Of a DNA stretch of 29,024 bases, positions 1 to 5,989 are shown in pieces (the first letter of the stretch is position 1; each line of letters starts with the position of its first letter). Position numbers and translations under genes: made by a program. The notes beneath the pieces are model-generated. The model was given only the letters and a program-made list of their open reading frames with translations. It had not been told where the DNA came from and did no database searches. The stretch is from CAZFXZ01 sp964523165 (GTDB lineage: Bacteria; Patescibacteriota; Patescibacteriia; JACRDY01): NCBI GenBank assembly GCA_964523165.1, contig CAZFXZ010000007.1, positions 1-29,024 on the forward strand. The letters are read 5' to 3'.

Positions 1-698
1 TGGAATTTTTTATTAAAGGCCTGACTGACAAGCAATGGTTACTGGATAGAAATAATCATATCTGGGACGAATGGTGTAGTCCACTTAAAGTTGCTTATGC
101 TCACGATGAAGAGACCAAGCAAAAAATGGCTGCCGAGCGTGACTTGGGACCGATTTACGGTTTTCAATGGCGACACTTTAATGCTGATTATAAAAATTAT
201 GATACTGATTATAGCGGCCAAGGTCTTGATCAACTAAAAAAAGTTGTCGAAACCCTGAAGATCAATCCCAATGACCGACGAATGATTGTTGCGGCTTGGA
301 ATCCGCTCAAGCTAGATCAAATGGCTTTGCCACCTTGTCACTACGGTTTTCAAGTCACGGTCATAAACGACCGGCTGAACTTACTTTGGAATCAACGTTC
401 GGTTGATGTTATGCTCGGACTGCCATTTAATATCGCCAGTTACGCTCTACTTCTTCATTTATTGGCCAAAGAAACTAATTTACAAGAAGGCAAATTAGTT
501 GGGTTTTTAGCCGATGTTCATATTTACGAAAATCATCTTGCTGGAGCCAAAGAACAATTGTCACGCGATCCAAATACTTATTCTTTGCCAAAATTACAAA
601 CTGATAATTTCACTTCGATCTTTGATTGGCAGTATACTGACAGTGAAGTTATCAACTACCAAAGCTATCCGGCAATTAAATTTCCTATCGCCATTTAA
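1..698 (+). CDS. thyA: Thymidylate synthase ThyA, 5'-truncated by the window edge
   Basis: Converts dUMP to dTMP using methylene-tetrahydrofolate, in the cytosol. The reading frame is open from base 3 with no start, so the N-terminus lies outside the window. The visible part aligns well with my memory of E. coli ThyA: WDEW, then DLGPIYGFQWR, the catalytic Cys in PPCHYGFQ (codon 336-338), the phosphate/dUMP-binding QRSVDVMLGLPFN segment, the DVHIYENH nucleotide-contacting loop, and the conserved C-terminal Ala-Ile ending. An internal ATG at 126 is not the start because homology continues upstream. It is the first visible gene of a thymidylate operon and its TAA is separated by one base from the next ATG. 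No key residue appears to be missing. Confidence 0.96.
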   Translation, partial: EFFIKGLTDKQWLLDRNNHIWDEWCSPLKVAYAHDEETKQKMAAERDLGPIYGFQWRHFNADYKNYDTDYSGQGLDQLKKVVETLKINPNDRRMIVAAWNPLKLDQMALPPCHYGFQVTVINDRLNLLWNQRSVDVMLGLPFNIASYALLLHLLAKETNLQEGKLVGFLADVHIYENHLAGAKEQLSRDPNTYSLPKLQTDNFTSIFDWQYTDSEVINYQSYPAIKFPIAI

Positions 699-699
699 T

Positions 700-1209
700 A
701 TGAAGACTACTTTAATGATGGCTGTGACCGTTGACGGCTTGATCGCCGTTGATCAAGATCAGGCCGCTGACTGGACCAGCAGCGCTGACAAAAAATCTTT
801 TGTCGAAGAAACTACCAAGGCCGGAGTGGTGATTTTTGGTCGGACGACCTATCAAACCATCAATCATCCCCTGCCTGAGCGGCTGATAATAGTTATGACT
901 AGAGATGAAAGTAAATATCAAAATATTGACGGCGCTGTTGAATACACCTCTCTATCGCCCCAAGATTTGTTAAAAAATTTAGAAAATCGCGGTTATAGCT
1001 CAGCCGTAATCGCCGGTGGGGCTAAAACCAATGCCGCCTTTTTGGCCGCCAATTTAGTTGATGAAATTTTACTAACCATTGAGCCAAAAATCTTCGGCCG
1101 CGGACTAAACTTCACCGAAGGTCAAGATTTGGACATTGACGTTAAATTGCTAGAAATTACTAAATTAACCGACGACGCCATTCAGTTGCGCTATCAGGTG
1201 ATCAAATAA
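700..1209 (+). CDS. folA: Dihydrofolate reductase / RibD C-terminal-like reductase
   Basis: A 169-residue NADPH-dependent reductase of the DHFR/RibD_C superfamily, probably regenerating tetrahydrofolate oxidised by the adjacent ThyA. Visible features are an N-terminal MMAVTVDGLIA strand, a DWxxxxDKKSF stretch that would carry the substrate-binding acid, VIFGRTTYQTI (nucleotide-binding GRxTY motif), a PLPERLIIVMTRD strand, and a Gly-rich IAGGAKTNAAF helix cap. The frame is open further upstream, but homology begins at 700, one base after the thyA stop (TAATATG), with no Shine-Dalgarno, which suggests translational coupling. The sequence is as close to RibD C-terminal reductases as to classical FolA; the ThyA neighbour favours the DHFR role. 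Gene symbol is therefore tentative. Confidence 0.82.
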   Translation: MKTTLMMAVTVDGLIAVDQDQAADWTSSADKKSFVEETTKAGVVIFGRTTYQTINHPLPERLIIVMTRDESKYQNIDGAVEYTSLSPQDLLKNLENRGYSSAVIAGGAKTNAAFLAANLVDEILLTIEPKIFGRGLNFTEGQDLDIDVKLLEITKLTDDAIQLRYQVIK

Positions 1210-1211
1210 AT

Positions 1212-1886
1212 ATGGCTGGTAAATTTATCGTCATTGATGGTACTGATGGCTCCGGCAAGGCTACCCAAACCGACTTACTAGTGCAAAAATTAACCACCGC
1301 CGGTTTGGAAGTAAAAAAAATTACCTTTCCTCAATATAATAAAAAGTCAGCCGGGGCGGTTGAGGAATATTTGAGCGGTAAATACGGTTCAGCCGAACAA
1401 GTTTCTCCGTACACCGCTTCACTATTTTTTGCCGTTGATCGCTATGATGCTAGCTTTACCATTCGCCAGTGGCTAGCTGAAGGCAAGGTCGTTATTGCCG
1501 ATCGTTACACCACCGCTAATCTTGGTCACCAAGGAGCTAAATTTAAAAGTGATCAAGATTTGAAAAAATTTATTTCTTGGCTGGACGATTTGGAGTACAA
1601 TATTTTAAAAATTCCCCGCCCCGATCTAACTATTATTTTACACCTGCCAGCTGACGTCTCCCAAAATCTAGCTCAACAACGAGAAAATCGCGATTGGGCT
1701 GACAAAACTCGCGACATTCACGAAGAAGATATTGTTCACCTTCAAGCCGCCGAAAAAACTTATTTACAAATCGTTAATCAACTACCAAACTGTTCACTGA
1801 TTGAATGTGCTAATAACAACCAACCGCTAACTCGAGAAGTCATTGCCGAACAAGTTTGGGCCAAGGTTGAAAAATTATTAAAATAA
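1212..1886 (+). CDS. tmk: Thymidylate kinase
   Basis: Phosphorylates dTMP to dTDP, the step after ThyA. This 224-residue P-loop kinase carries the Walker A motif GTDGSGKAT at residues 10-18, a FPQY segment after the first domain, a DRYDAS segment, and the family DRY motif in VIADRYTTANLG. A lid-like stretch rich in Arg, Glu and Asp follows near residue 160. Length is normal for the family. It starts two bases after the preceding stop, again without a Shine-Dalgarno. The thyA-DHFR-tmk order gives a complete route from dUMP to dTDP in one transcript. The stop codon abuts a perfect 26-bp palindrome (1887-1912). Confidence 0.95.
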   Translation: MAGKFIVIDGTDGSGKATQTDLLVQKLTTAGLEVKKITFPQYNKKSAGAVEEYLSGKYGSAEQVSPYTASLFFAVDRYDASFTIRQWLAEGKVVIADRYTTANLGHQGAKFKSDQDLKKFISWLDDLEYNILKIPRPDLTIILHLPADVSQNLAQQRENRDWADKTRDIHEEDIVHLQAAEKTYLQIVNQLPNCSLIECANNNQPLTREVIAEQVWAKVEKLLK

Positions 1887-1912
1887 ATCCCGTCGCTCGC
1901 GAGCGACGGGAT
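1887..1912. terminator. Perfect 26-bp palindrome between convergent genes, probable terminator
   Basis: A perfect inverted repeat with 13-bp GC-rich arms (ATCCCGTCGCTCG) begins at the base after the tmk stop. On the plus strand it is followed by A residues, not T, so it is not a classical intrinsic terminator for tmk. On the minus strand it is followed by T-rich sequence, so it could back up the terminator of the minus-strand gene. Symmetry would also suit a protein-binding site, but the position between convergent genes favours transcription termination. Confidence 0.55.
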
Positions 1913-1937
1913 AAAAAACGGCGAATCACTTCGCCGT
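1911..1937 (-). terminator. Intrinsic terminator of the 1926-2396 gene, stop codon in loop
   Basis: On the minus strand ACGGCGA (1937-1931) pairs with TCGCCGT (1924-1918) around a 6-base loop and is followed by TTTTTAT. The TGA stop of the gene (1928-1926) lies inside the hairpin loop, so the last codons form the 5' arm. Confidence 0.8.
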
Positions 1938-2396
1938 CAAAGATTGCTTCTCGATGCTTTCCAGTTCGCTTTTGCTGAACTGGTATTTTTGTTTTAGCCT
2001 CAGCACGGTCCAGCCGTGCCAGTCGCCCCGTCCGCCATTGCGCTCCCAGCGCAAAGCCTCAGACAGACAAAAAGCGCCCAGAGTCCTCTCGGGCATCATG
2101 TTGGGCAGTAAATCGGCGTAGTCGACGACGTCGCACCACGAGAAGTCATGCGTTTTCAGCATGATCGTGGAATATCCTTCCTTCGCCGCGGCGGTCAGTT
2201 TGTCCGCCGACAGGTTGTACTTTTTGGCGACCTGAGCGGCGGCGAGCCAGTCCTCGGCGCCATAAAAAGTGTCATAGCACCATTGGGCCTGAGTCTCGGT
2301 CAAGATCTGACCGCAGACTTTTTCGATCGCCACTTCATCAGCGCTGGCCATGTTGGCCAGGGCCAAAAAGATCACAAAGAACAACGCTTTCTTCAT
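1926..2396 (-). CDS. Small secreted protein with four cysteines, GC-rich orphan
   Basis: I do not recognise this 156-residue protein. It has a textbook Sec signal peptide: two Lys, a hydrophobic core (residues 4-16), and an Ala-Ser-Ala cleavage site, so the mature protein should begin at Asp20 and be exported. The mature part has Cys at 28, 40, 88 and 110, enough for two disulfides, and many Trp and Tyr. Helical repeats are possible but not certain. Codon use differs from the neighbours: G/C-ending codons dominate and the GC content is visibly higher. It is self-contained: consensus promoter (2432-2460), strong Shine-Dalgarno (AGGAGGGGG a few bases before ATG), and a terminator that contains its stop. 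Neighbours are unrelated housekeeping genes, so it is probably an inserted accessory gene. Coding status is well supported; function is unknown. Confidence 0.85.
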   Translation of the reverse strand: MKKALFFVIFLALANMASADEVAIEKVCGQILTETQAQWCYDTFYGAEDWLAAAQVAKKYNLSADKLTAAAKEGYSTIMLKTHDFSWCDVVDYADLLPNMMPERTLGAFCLSEALRWERNGGRGDWHGWTVLRLKQKYQFSKSELESIEKQSLTAK

Positions 2397-2431
2397 TACA
2401 CCCCCTCCTAGAGCTTGAAGAAATACTTTTG

Positions 2432-2460
2432 ATAATAAAACAATTACTAAATTTTGTCAA
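2432..2460 (-). promoter_or_regulatory. Near-consensus sigma70 promoter for the secreted orphan
   Basis: On the minus strand TTGACA (2460-2455) is separated by exactly 17 bases from TATTAT (2437-2432). The predicted start is near 2425, about 30 bases before the ATG at 2396. A Shine-Dalgarno (AGGAGGGGG) follows. Strength is predicted to be high. Confidence 0.8.
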
Positions 2461-2483
2461 TAGTAGCTAGAAAAAGCTAAAAT
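2454..2483 (+). promoter_or_regulatory. Possible divergent promoter for gatB
   Basis: On the plus strand TTGTCA (2454-2459) and TAAAAT (2478-2483) are 18 bases apart, giving a start near 2490. Its -35 overlaps the -35 of the minus-strand promoter, so the two may compete for RNA polymerase. The match is moderate. Confidence 0.4.
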
Positions 2484-2506
2484 ATTATGTTAAAATAGCT
2501 TTAATT

Positions 2507-2557
2507 ATGACTACTTCTTACTCCCCCACTATCGGTCTGGAGATCCATCCCTCATAA
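2507..2557 (+). pseudogene. Vestigial copy of the gatB 5' end (16 codons)
   Basis: A short frame encodes MTTSYSPTIGLEIHPS and stops at TAA. Its SPTIGLEIH core is identical in protein to the true GatB start about 100 bases downstream, yet most of the matching codons differ at synonymous positions (for example CCC/CCG, ACT/ACA, GGT/GGG, CTG/TTG). It therefore looks like a diverged homologous copy and not a recent tandem duplication. The TAA lies in an inverted repeat (2554-2569). It could be a remnant of recombination with a related strain, a leader peptide, or an assembly chimera. Confidence 0.55.
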
Positions 2558-2569
2558 GCTAAAGCTTAT
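2554..2569. repeat. Inverted repeat in the gatB leader
   Basis: ATAAGCT and AGCTTAT form a 7-bp stem around AA. Flanking CCC (before) and GGG (after) could extend it imperfectly. It has no T-tract, so it is not an intrinsic terminator. It separates the vestigial and functional gatB starts and might be the end of a small inserted element or a junction scar. Confidence 0.5.
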
Positions 2570-2607
2570 TTCGGGACATGACCCAGAAAAACAACATCAC
2601 TACTTTT

Positions 2608-4262
2608 ATGTCATCTTCAGTTAATTATTCTCCGACAATCGGGTTGGAGATCCACTTTCAACTCAAAACTAAGTCCAAAATGTTTTGTAGTTGTCCCAAT
2701 CAAGAACAGGCCAGCCCCAATACTCAGATTTNNNNNNNNNNNNNNNNNNNNNNNNNNNNNNNNNNNNNNNNNNNNNNNNNNNNNNNNNNNNNNNNNNNNN
2801 NNNNNNNNNNNNNNNNNNNNNNNNNNNNNNNAAAATGTTTTGTAGTTGTCCCAATCAAGAACAGGCCAGCCCCAATACTCAGATTTGTCCGGTCTGTACG
2901 GCCCAACCCGGTGCCTTACCGGTGGCCAATCGCACAGCCGTTGAATGGACGGTTTTGGCCGGCTTGGCTTTGGGTTGTCAAATGGCGCCAAGTTTTCAAT
3001 TTGAAAGAAAAAATTATTTTTATCCTGATTTACCCAAAGGCTATCAAATTACTTCGGCCAATTATCCGCCCTGTCTAGGCGGCAGCATAAAAGTTGGAGA
3101 AAAAGATATCCACATTAATCACATTCATCTTGAAGAAGACACCGGCAAACTAACTCACAGCGCTGACAAAAAAACCAGTTTTGTTGATTTAAATCGCGCT
3201 GGTGCGCCTCTAGTTGAGCTAGTCACCGAACCGGACATGACCAGCGGTTTGGAAGCTAAAACTTTTTGCCAAGAACTGCAATTGATTTTACGGACCTTAA
3301 AAATTTCCGATGCCGATATGGAAAAAGGCCAGATGCGCTGTGAGGTCAATATTTCTCTGCGACCCGCAGGTCAAAAAGAGCTAGGCACAAAAGTTGAGAT
3401 CAAAAACTTAAACTCTTTTAAAGCCGTGGAGCGGGCTATTGATTATGAGATCAAACGTCAGGCAGAAGTTTTAAATGCCGGTGATAAGATTGAGCAACAA
3501 ACCCGCGGTTGGGATGAAGATAAAAATCAAACTGTCCCTCAACGCAGTAAAGAAGAAGCTCATGATTATCGTTATTTTCCCGAGCCGGATTTGCCAGCCA
3601 TGATCTTGGATCAGGATTTGTATGAAAAAATGTCGGCTCTTTTGCCGGAGTTACCGGCTAAAAAACGTCAACGTTTTATTGATGAATATGGTTTTAGTCT
3701 TGAAGATGCTCGTTTGTTAACTGGTGATAAAATTATCGCTGACTATACAGAAAATATTATTTCAGAATTGCGAGCCTGGTTAGTTAGTTTGGAAAATGTC
3801 GAAGGCTCGGAGCAAGACATTTGGGATAATAATAAGAAAAAATTAATAAAATTACTGTCCGGTTGGCTAACTTCTTCACTCTTCGGTTTGTTAAAAGAAA
3901 ATAATTTAAGTTTTGGTCAAAACAAAATTAGTCCAGAAAATTTTGCCGAATTTATCACTTTAATTTACCAAAATAAGATCAACAGTAATTCGGCCCAAAA
4001 ATTATTAAAGATAATGTTACAAACCGGTGGTGACCCATCACAGATTATCGACGAACACGATTTATCGCAAGTCGACGATCAAGCCGCTCTAACCGACATC
4101 ATCGCCAAGGTTATTGCACAAAACCCTGAGATTATCGCTCAGTATAAAGCCGGCAAAACAGCCGTAGCCACGTTTTTAGTCGGTCAAATCATGAAGGAAA
4201 CCAAAGGCAAGGCCAATCCGCAGACTGTTCATAACTTATTAAAAGACCGCCTTGACAGCTAA
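2608..4262 (+). CDS. gatB: Asp-tRNA(Asn)/Glu-tRNA(Gln) amidotransferase subunit B, interrupted by a scaffold gap
   Basis: GatB is the kinase-like, tRNA-binding subunit of GatCAB, which amidates mischarged Glu-tRNA(Gln) and Asp-tRNA(Asn). The start shows SPTIGLEIHFQLKTKSKMF, followed by a CxC...CxxC zinc-site pattern (FCSCPN, ICPVC), RKNYFYPDLPKGYQI and HLEEDTGKLTH, all GatB hallmarks. The C-terminus is a YqeY-like tRNA-binding domain ending near LVGQIMKETKGKANP. A run of 100 N (2732-2831) is flanked by identical 55-bp sequences; removing one copy plus the N run (155 bases) joins the two half-frames into one uninterrupted frame of about 499 residues, normal for the family. The ATG at 2608 is preferred; an in-frame ATG at 2578 would add 10 unconserved residues. 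gatA and gatC are not in the window. Confidence 0.93.
2677..2731 (+). repeat. 55-bp direct repeat, left copy, at scaffold gap
   Basis: Bases 2677-2731 are identical to 2832-2886 on the other side of the N run. An overlap of exactly 55 bases fits a de Bruijn k-mer of 55 shared by two adjacent contigs. It is an assembly product, not a biological repeat. Confidence 0.92.
2732..2831. other. Scaffold gap of 100 N inside gatB
   Basis: Exactly 100 N, the conventional unknown-length gap. The flanking 55-bp overlap shows that no sequence is actually missing; the contigs should have been merged. Confidence 0.97.
2832..2886 (+). repeat. 55-bp direct repeat, right copy, at scaffold gap
   Basis: Second copy of the 55-base contig-end overlap (see 2677-2731). 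Confidence 0.92.
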
Positions 4263-4279
4263 GTCCAAAGTGATAGAAT
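4252..4279 (+). promoter_or_regulatory. Promoter inside the gatB 3' end
   Basis: TTGACA (4252-4257) overlaps the last gatB codons and is followed after 16 bases by TAGAAT (4274-4279). The predicted start, near 4286-4288, coincides with the ATG of a short ORF at 4288, which would make that transcript leaderless. Confidence 0.6.
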
Positions 4280-4287
4280 TAGCCTTA

Positions 4288-4353
4288 ATGAAAAAGTTAA
4301 AACCGACCAATTTCTGGACCGACCACAACATCATGGCTTTACACACCGCCTAA
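4288..4353 (+). CDS. Putative leaderless 21-residue peptide / short transcript
   Basis: An ATG placed at the predicted transcription start opens a 21-codon frame with a basic N-terminus (MKKLK), a central NFWTDHN, and a C-terminal HTA. Its TAA sits in the loop of a strong intrinsic terminator (4343-4372). I do not recognise the peptide. The frame is too short to prove coding by itself; the coincidence of promoter, ATG and terminator is the only support. Because ribosomes reaching the stop would cover the 5' arm of the terminator, translation of this ORF could permit read-through into the next gene, like a leader-peptide attenuator. The alternative is a non-coding small RNA, or simply the gatB terminator region. 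Confidence 0.35.
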   Translation: MKKLKPTNFWTDHNIMALHTA

Positions 4354-4372
4354 CAGGGCGGTGTTTTTTATA
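4343..4372 (+). terminator. Intrinsic terminator downstream of gatB and the mini-ORF
   Basis: ACACCGCC pairs perfectly with GGCGGTGT around a TAACAG loop, followed directly by TTTTTAT. The TAA in the loop is the stop of the 21-codon ORF. It lies 40-odd bases before the next gene. Confidence 0.9.
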
Positions 4373-4400
4373 AGCGAAATCGTTCATTTTAGATCTTAAC

Positions 4401-4414
4401 GACAGGAGGCTGTC
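4401..4414 (+). promoter_or_regulatory. Shine-Dalgarno displayed in a small hairpin
   Basis: GACAG (4401-4405) can pair with CTGTC (4410-4414), leaving GAGG as a 4-base loop. The Shine-Dalgarno AGGAGG is thus half in the loop and half in the stem, directly before the ATG at 4415. It may tune initiation; it also confirms the start. Confidence 0.5.
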
Positions 4415-4936
4415 ATGACACAAGCCGCCGTGGCGATCGACCAAACTCCATCCTGGATCGATCAAAACTGGCATCCGGCCATCATCAACATGGCCGAAAA
4501 TCTGCCACCGCTCGACGCATCGTCGGACCAACGCCGAGATTGGACGGGAAAACTCGGACCGTTTTGCGGAGTCGCCATCGGGCCGGCCGCCATCGAGGCT
4601 TTGCGCAAGGTGTTTGATGGCGAAGAAAAATTTCGCCATGCCGTTTTGGGCGCTGTCAACGCCCTGTTTGGCCATCACTTTTTGGCTTGCACGACTTGCG
4701 GTGGCGTCAACAGCCGCGACTGTCAGGTTTGTGAAGGCGATCACCAACTGCGCCTGACCATCGATGACGAGGACGTCGTCATGGCCCTAATGGTCATCTG
4801 GCACGAAGGCGATGGCGGACAGGTCAGTCTGTACCAATTCCTCCGGCCTTTTGGTTGGGGCGATGACGTCTGCACGGCCGACGAAAAAAAATGGCTGGAG
4901 CGCACCAGATTGCGCATACTGTCCACCGGAGTGTAA
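4415..4936 (+). CDS. GC-rich orphan with CxxC-CxxC zinc-ribbon-like motif
   Basis: I do not recognise this 173-residue protein. It lacks a signal peptide or membrane segment, so it is probably cytosolic. Cys92-TT-Cys95-GG and Cys103-QV-Cys106-EG form a DnaJ-like CxxCGG/CxxC(E)G pair, likely to bind Zn. The N-terminal half is Trp- and Pro-containing and acidic; the C-terminal part has an IDDEDVVMALMVIW segment and ends in a basic helix (WLERTRLRIL). Base composition is clearly richer in GC than the flanking genes, and it has one of only two strong Shine-Dalgarno sequences in the window (AGGAGG). No clear promoter lies in the 42 bases after the upstream terminator, so it may depend on read-through from the 4252 promoter. 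The stop lies in its own terminator. Probably acquired; function unknown. Confidence 0.82.
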   Translation: MTQAAVAIDQTPSWIDQNWHPAIINMAENLPPLDASSDQRRDWTGKLGPFCGVAIGPAAIEALRKVFDGEEKFRHAVLGAVNALFGHHFLACTTCGGVNSRDCQVCEGDHQLRLTIDDEDVVMALMVIWHEGDGGQVSLYQFLRPFGWGDDVCTADEKKWLERTRLRILSTGV

Positions 4937-4959
4937 ACACACTCCTTTTTTATTTTTTT
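4928..4959 (+). terminator. Intrinsic terminator of the 4415 gene, stop codon in hairpin
   Basis: GGAGTGT (4928-4934) pairs with ACACTCC (4939-4945) around AAAC and is followed by TTTTTT-A-TTTTTTT. The TAA stop of the gene overlaps the top of the stem and the loop. The T-tract overlaps the end of the convergent miaA. Confidence 0.9.
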
Positions 4960-5858
4960 AAAAAGGGGTTTATTAAATTAGCGGCTTGAGTATAATTTTG
5001 CACCCAAACCACTCCGCCTTCTTTACGCCACCAAGTTTTTTGGCGCTTGGCAAATTGCCCAATCTCATGACTGAGCCGCTCAACAAGTTGTTGATAAGTA
5101 AGTTGTTTTTGCAAGTAACGAGCCACAAAACGATATTCTAGACCAAAGCTGTCTAAACGCTTCCAACTTAAACCAGATTTTTTTAATTTTTTTACTTCAG
5201 CGATTAAACCTTCTTTTTCTAGTCTGTACAATAATCTTTTTTTAATATTTTGTTTTAATTTTTTTTCTTCAACATCTAGACCTAAAACTAAATAATCATA
5301 TTGTTCTTTTGTAGTGGCCCGTCTAACCGACTTAGCTTGACCGGTCGATAGATATATTTCCAAAGCTCGTTGGATATAACGGCGATTGTTATGGTCCAGA
5401 CTAGCAAAACTTTTTTTATCAACTTTTTTTAACCAAACTAAAAGCTGGGGTAGAGTTTTTTTATCTAATTTTTGTCTAATTTCTTTGAGCTTTTTTTTAG
5501 TAATGACGGGAAAATCATAATTTTTTACCACGGCACTAATATATAAACCACTCCCCCCGACAATGATCGGCAATTTTTTTCTAGCTAAAATATCAGCTAT
5601 GACTCGATTGGTCATTTTTTGATAACGGCCGGCGGTAAAATCAGTTTTGGGCGAAGCTACGTCAATCAAGTGATATTTAATAGCCCGACCGCCACTTGCA
5701 TAATCAGCCAAGTCTTTACCACTACCAATGTCTAAACCACGATAAACTTGGCGACTATCGGCACTGATTATTTCGCCATCAAACTTTCTGGCCAACTTAA
5801 TAGCTAAAGCAGTTTTGCCACTGGCAGTCGGTCCGGTAATAACAATGATTTTTTTCAT
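4950..5858 (-). CDS. miaA: tRNA dimethylallyltransferase
   Basis: Transfers a dimethylallyl group to N6 of A37 in tRNAs reading codons that begin with U, giving i6A, the substrate of MiaB. The 302-residue protein has the P-loop GPTASGKT (9-16), the DSRQVYRGLDIGSGK stretch that binds tRNA and substrate (most homologues have DIGTAK), a GGSGLYI motif, and the DSFGLEYR region near the C-terminus. Length fits the family. It is the last gene of the long minus-strand run; its ATG overlaps the TGA of a 44-codon ORF by four bases. Its final codons overlap the T-tract of the convergent gene's terminator. I see no clear terminator of its own. Confidence 0.95.
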   Translation of the reverse strand: MKKIIVITGPTASGKTALAIKLARKFDGEIISADSRQVYRGLDIGSGKDLADYASGGRAIKYHLIDVASPKTDFTAGRYQKMTNRVIADILARKKLPIIVGGSGLYISAVVKNYDFPVITKKKLKEIRQKLDKKTLPQLLVWLKKVDKKSFASLDHNNRRYIQRALEIYLSTGQAKSVRRATTKEQYDYLVLGLDVEEKKLKQNIKKRLLYRLEKEGLIAEVKKLKKSGLSWKRLDSFGLEYRFVARYLQKQLTYQQLVERLSHEIGQFAKRQKTWWRKEGGVVWVQNYTQAANLINPFLKK

Positions 5859-5989
5859 TTGGCTTTTTTCTGACCTTGATAACGTCTCGTCACGGCGCCG
5901 CGCTGATATTGTCCAGCTAAAGTCGCCGACGTGGCGGCTAAACGACGTTGCCGTTCACGTTCTCGACGTTCCGATTTTAGAGTCTTCAT
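5855..5989 (-). CDS. Possible 44-residue basic protein bridging miaB and miaA
   Basis: A short frame begins inside the last codons of miaB (in another frame) and ends with a TGA overlapping the miaA ATG as ATGA. It fills the only gap in a run otherwise made of overlapping or near-touching genes. The product is strongly basic, with Arg/Glu-rich N-terminal half (SERRERERQRR) and a Lys-rich tail (GQKKAK), like an RNA-binding tail or a small ribosome-associated protein. I do not recognise a family. The exact ATGA coupling supports translation; short length and out-of-frame overlap with miaB weaken it. Confidence 0.45.
   Translation of the reverse strand: MKTLKSERRERERQRRLAATSATLAGQYQRGAVTRRYQGQKKAK

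Noticed and set aside
2677..2886. Biological tandem repeat in gatB
   Set aside because: The repeat encloses exactly 100 N and is exactly 55 bases; the frame is restored on merging, so it is an assembly artefact.
4331..4747. A 138-codon minus-strand frame opposite the CxxC orphan
   Set aside because: The plus-strand frame has the Shine-Dalgarno, terminator at its stop and a sensible Cys motif; the antisense frame crosses the terminator and has none of these. GC-rich genes often carry long antisense frames.
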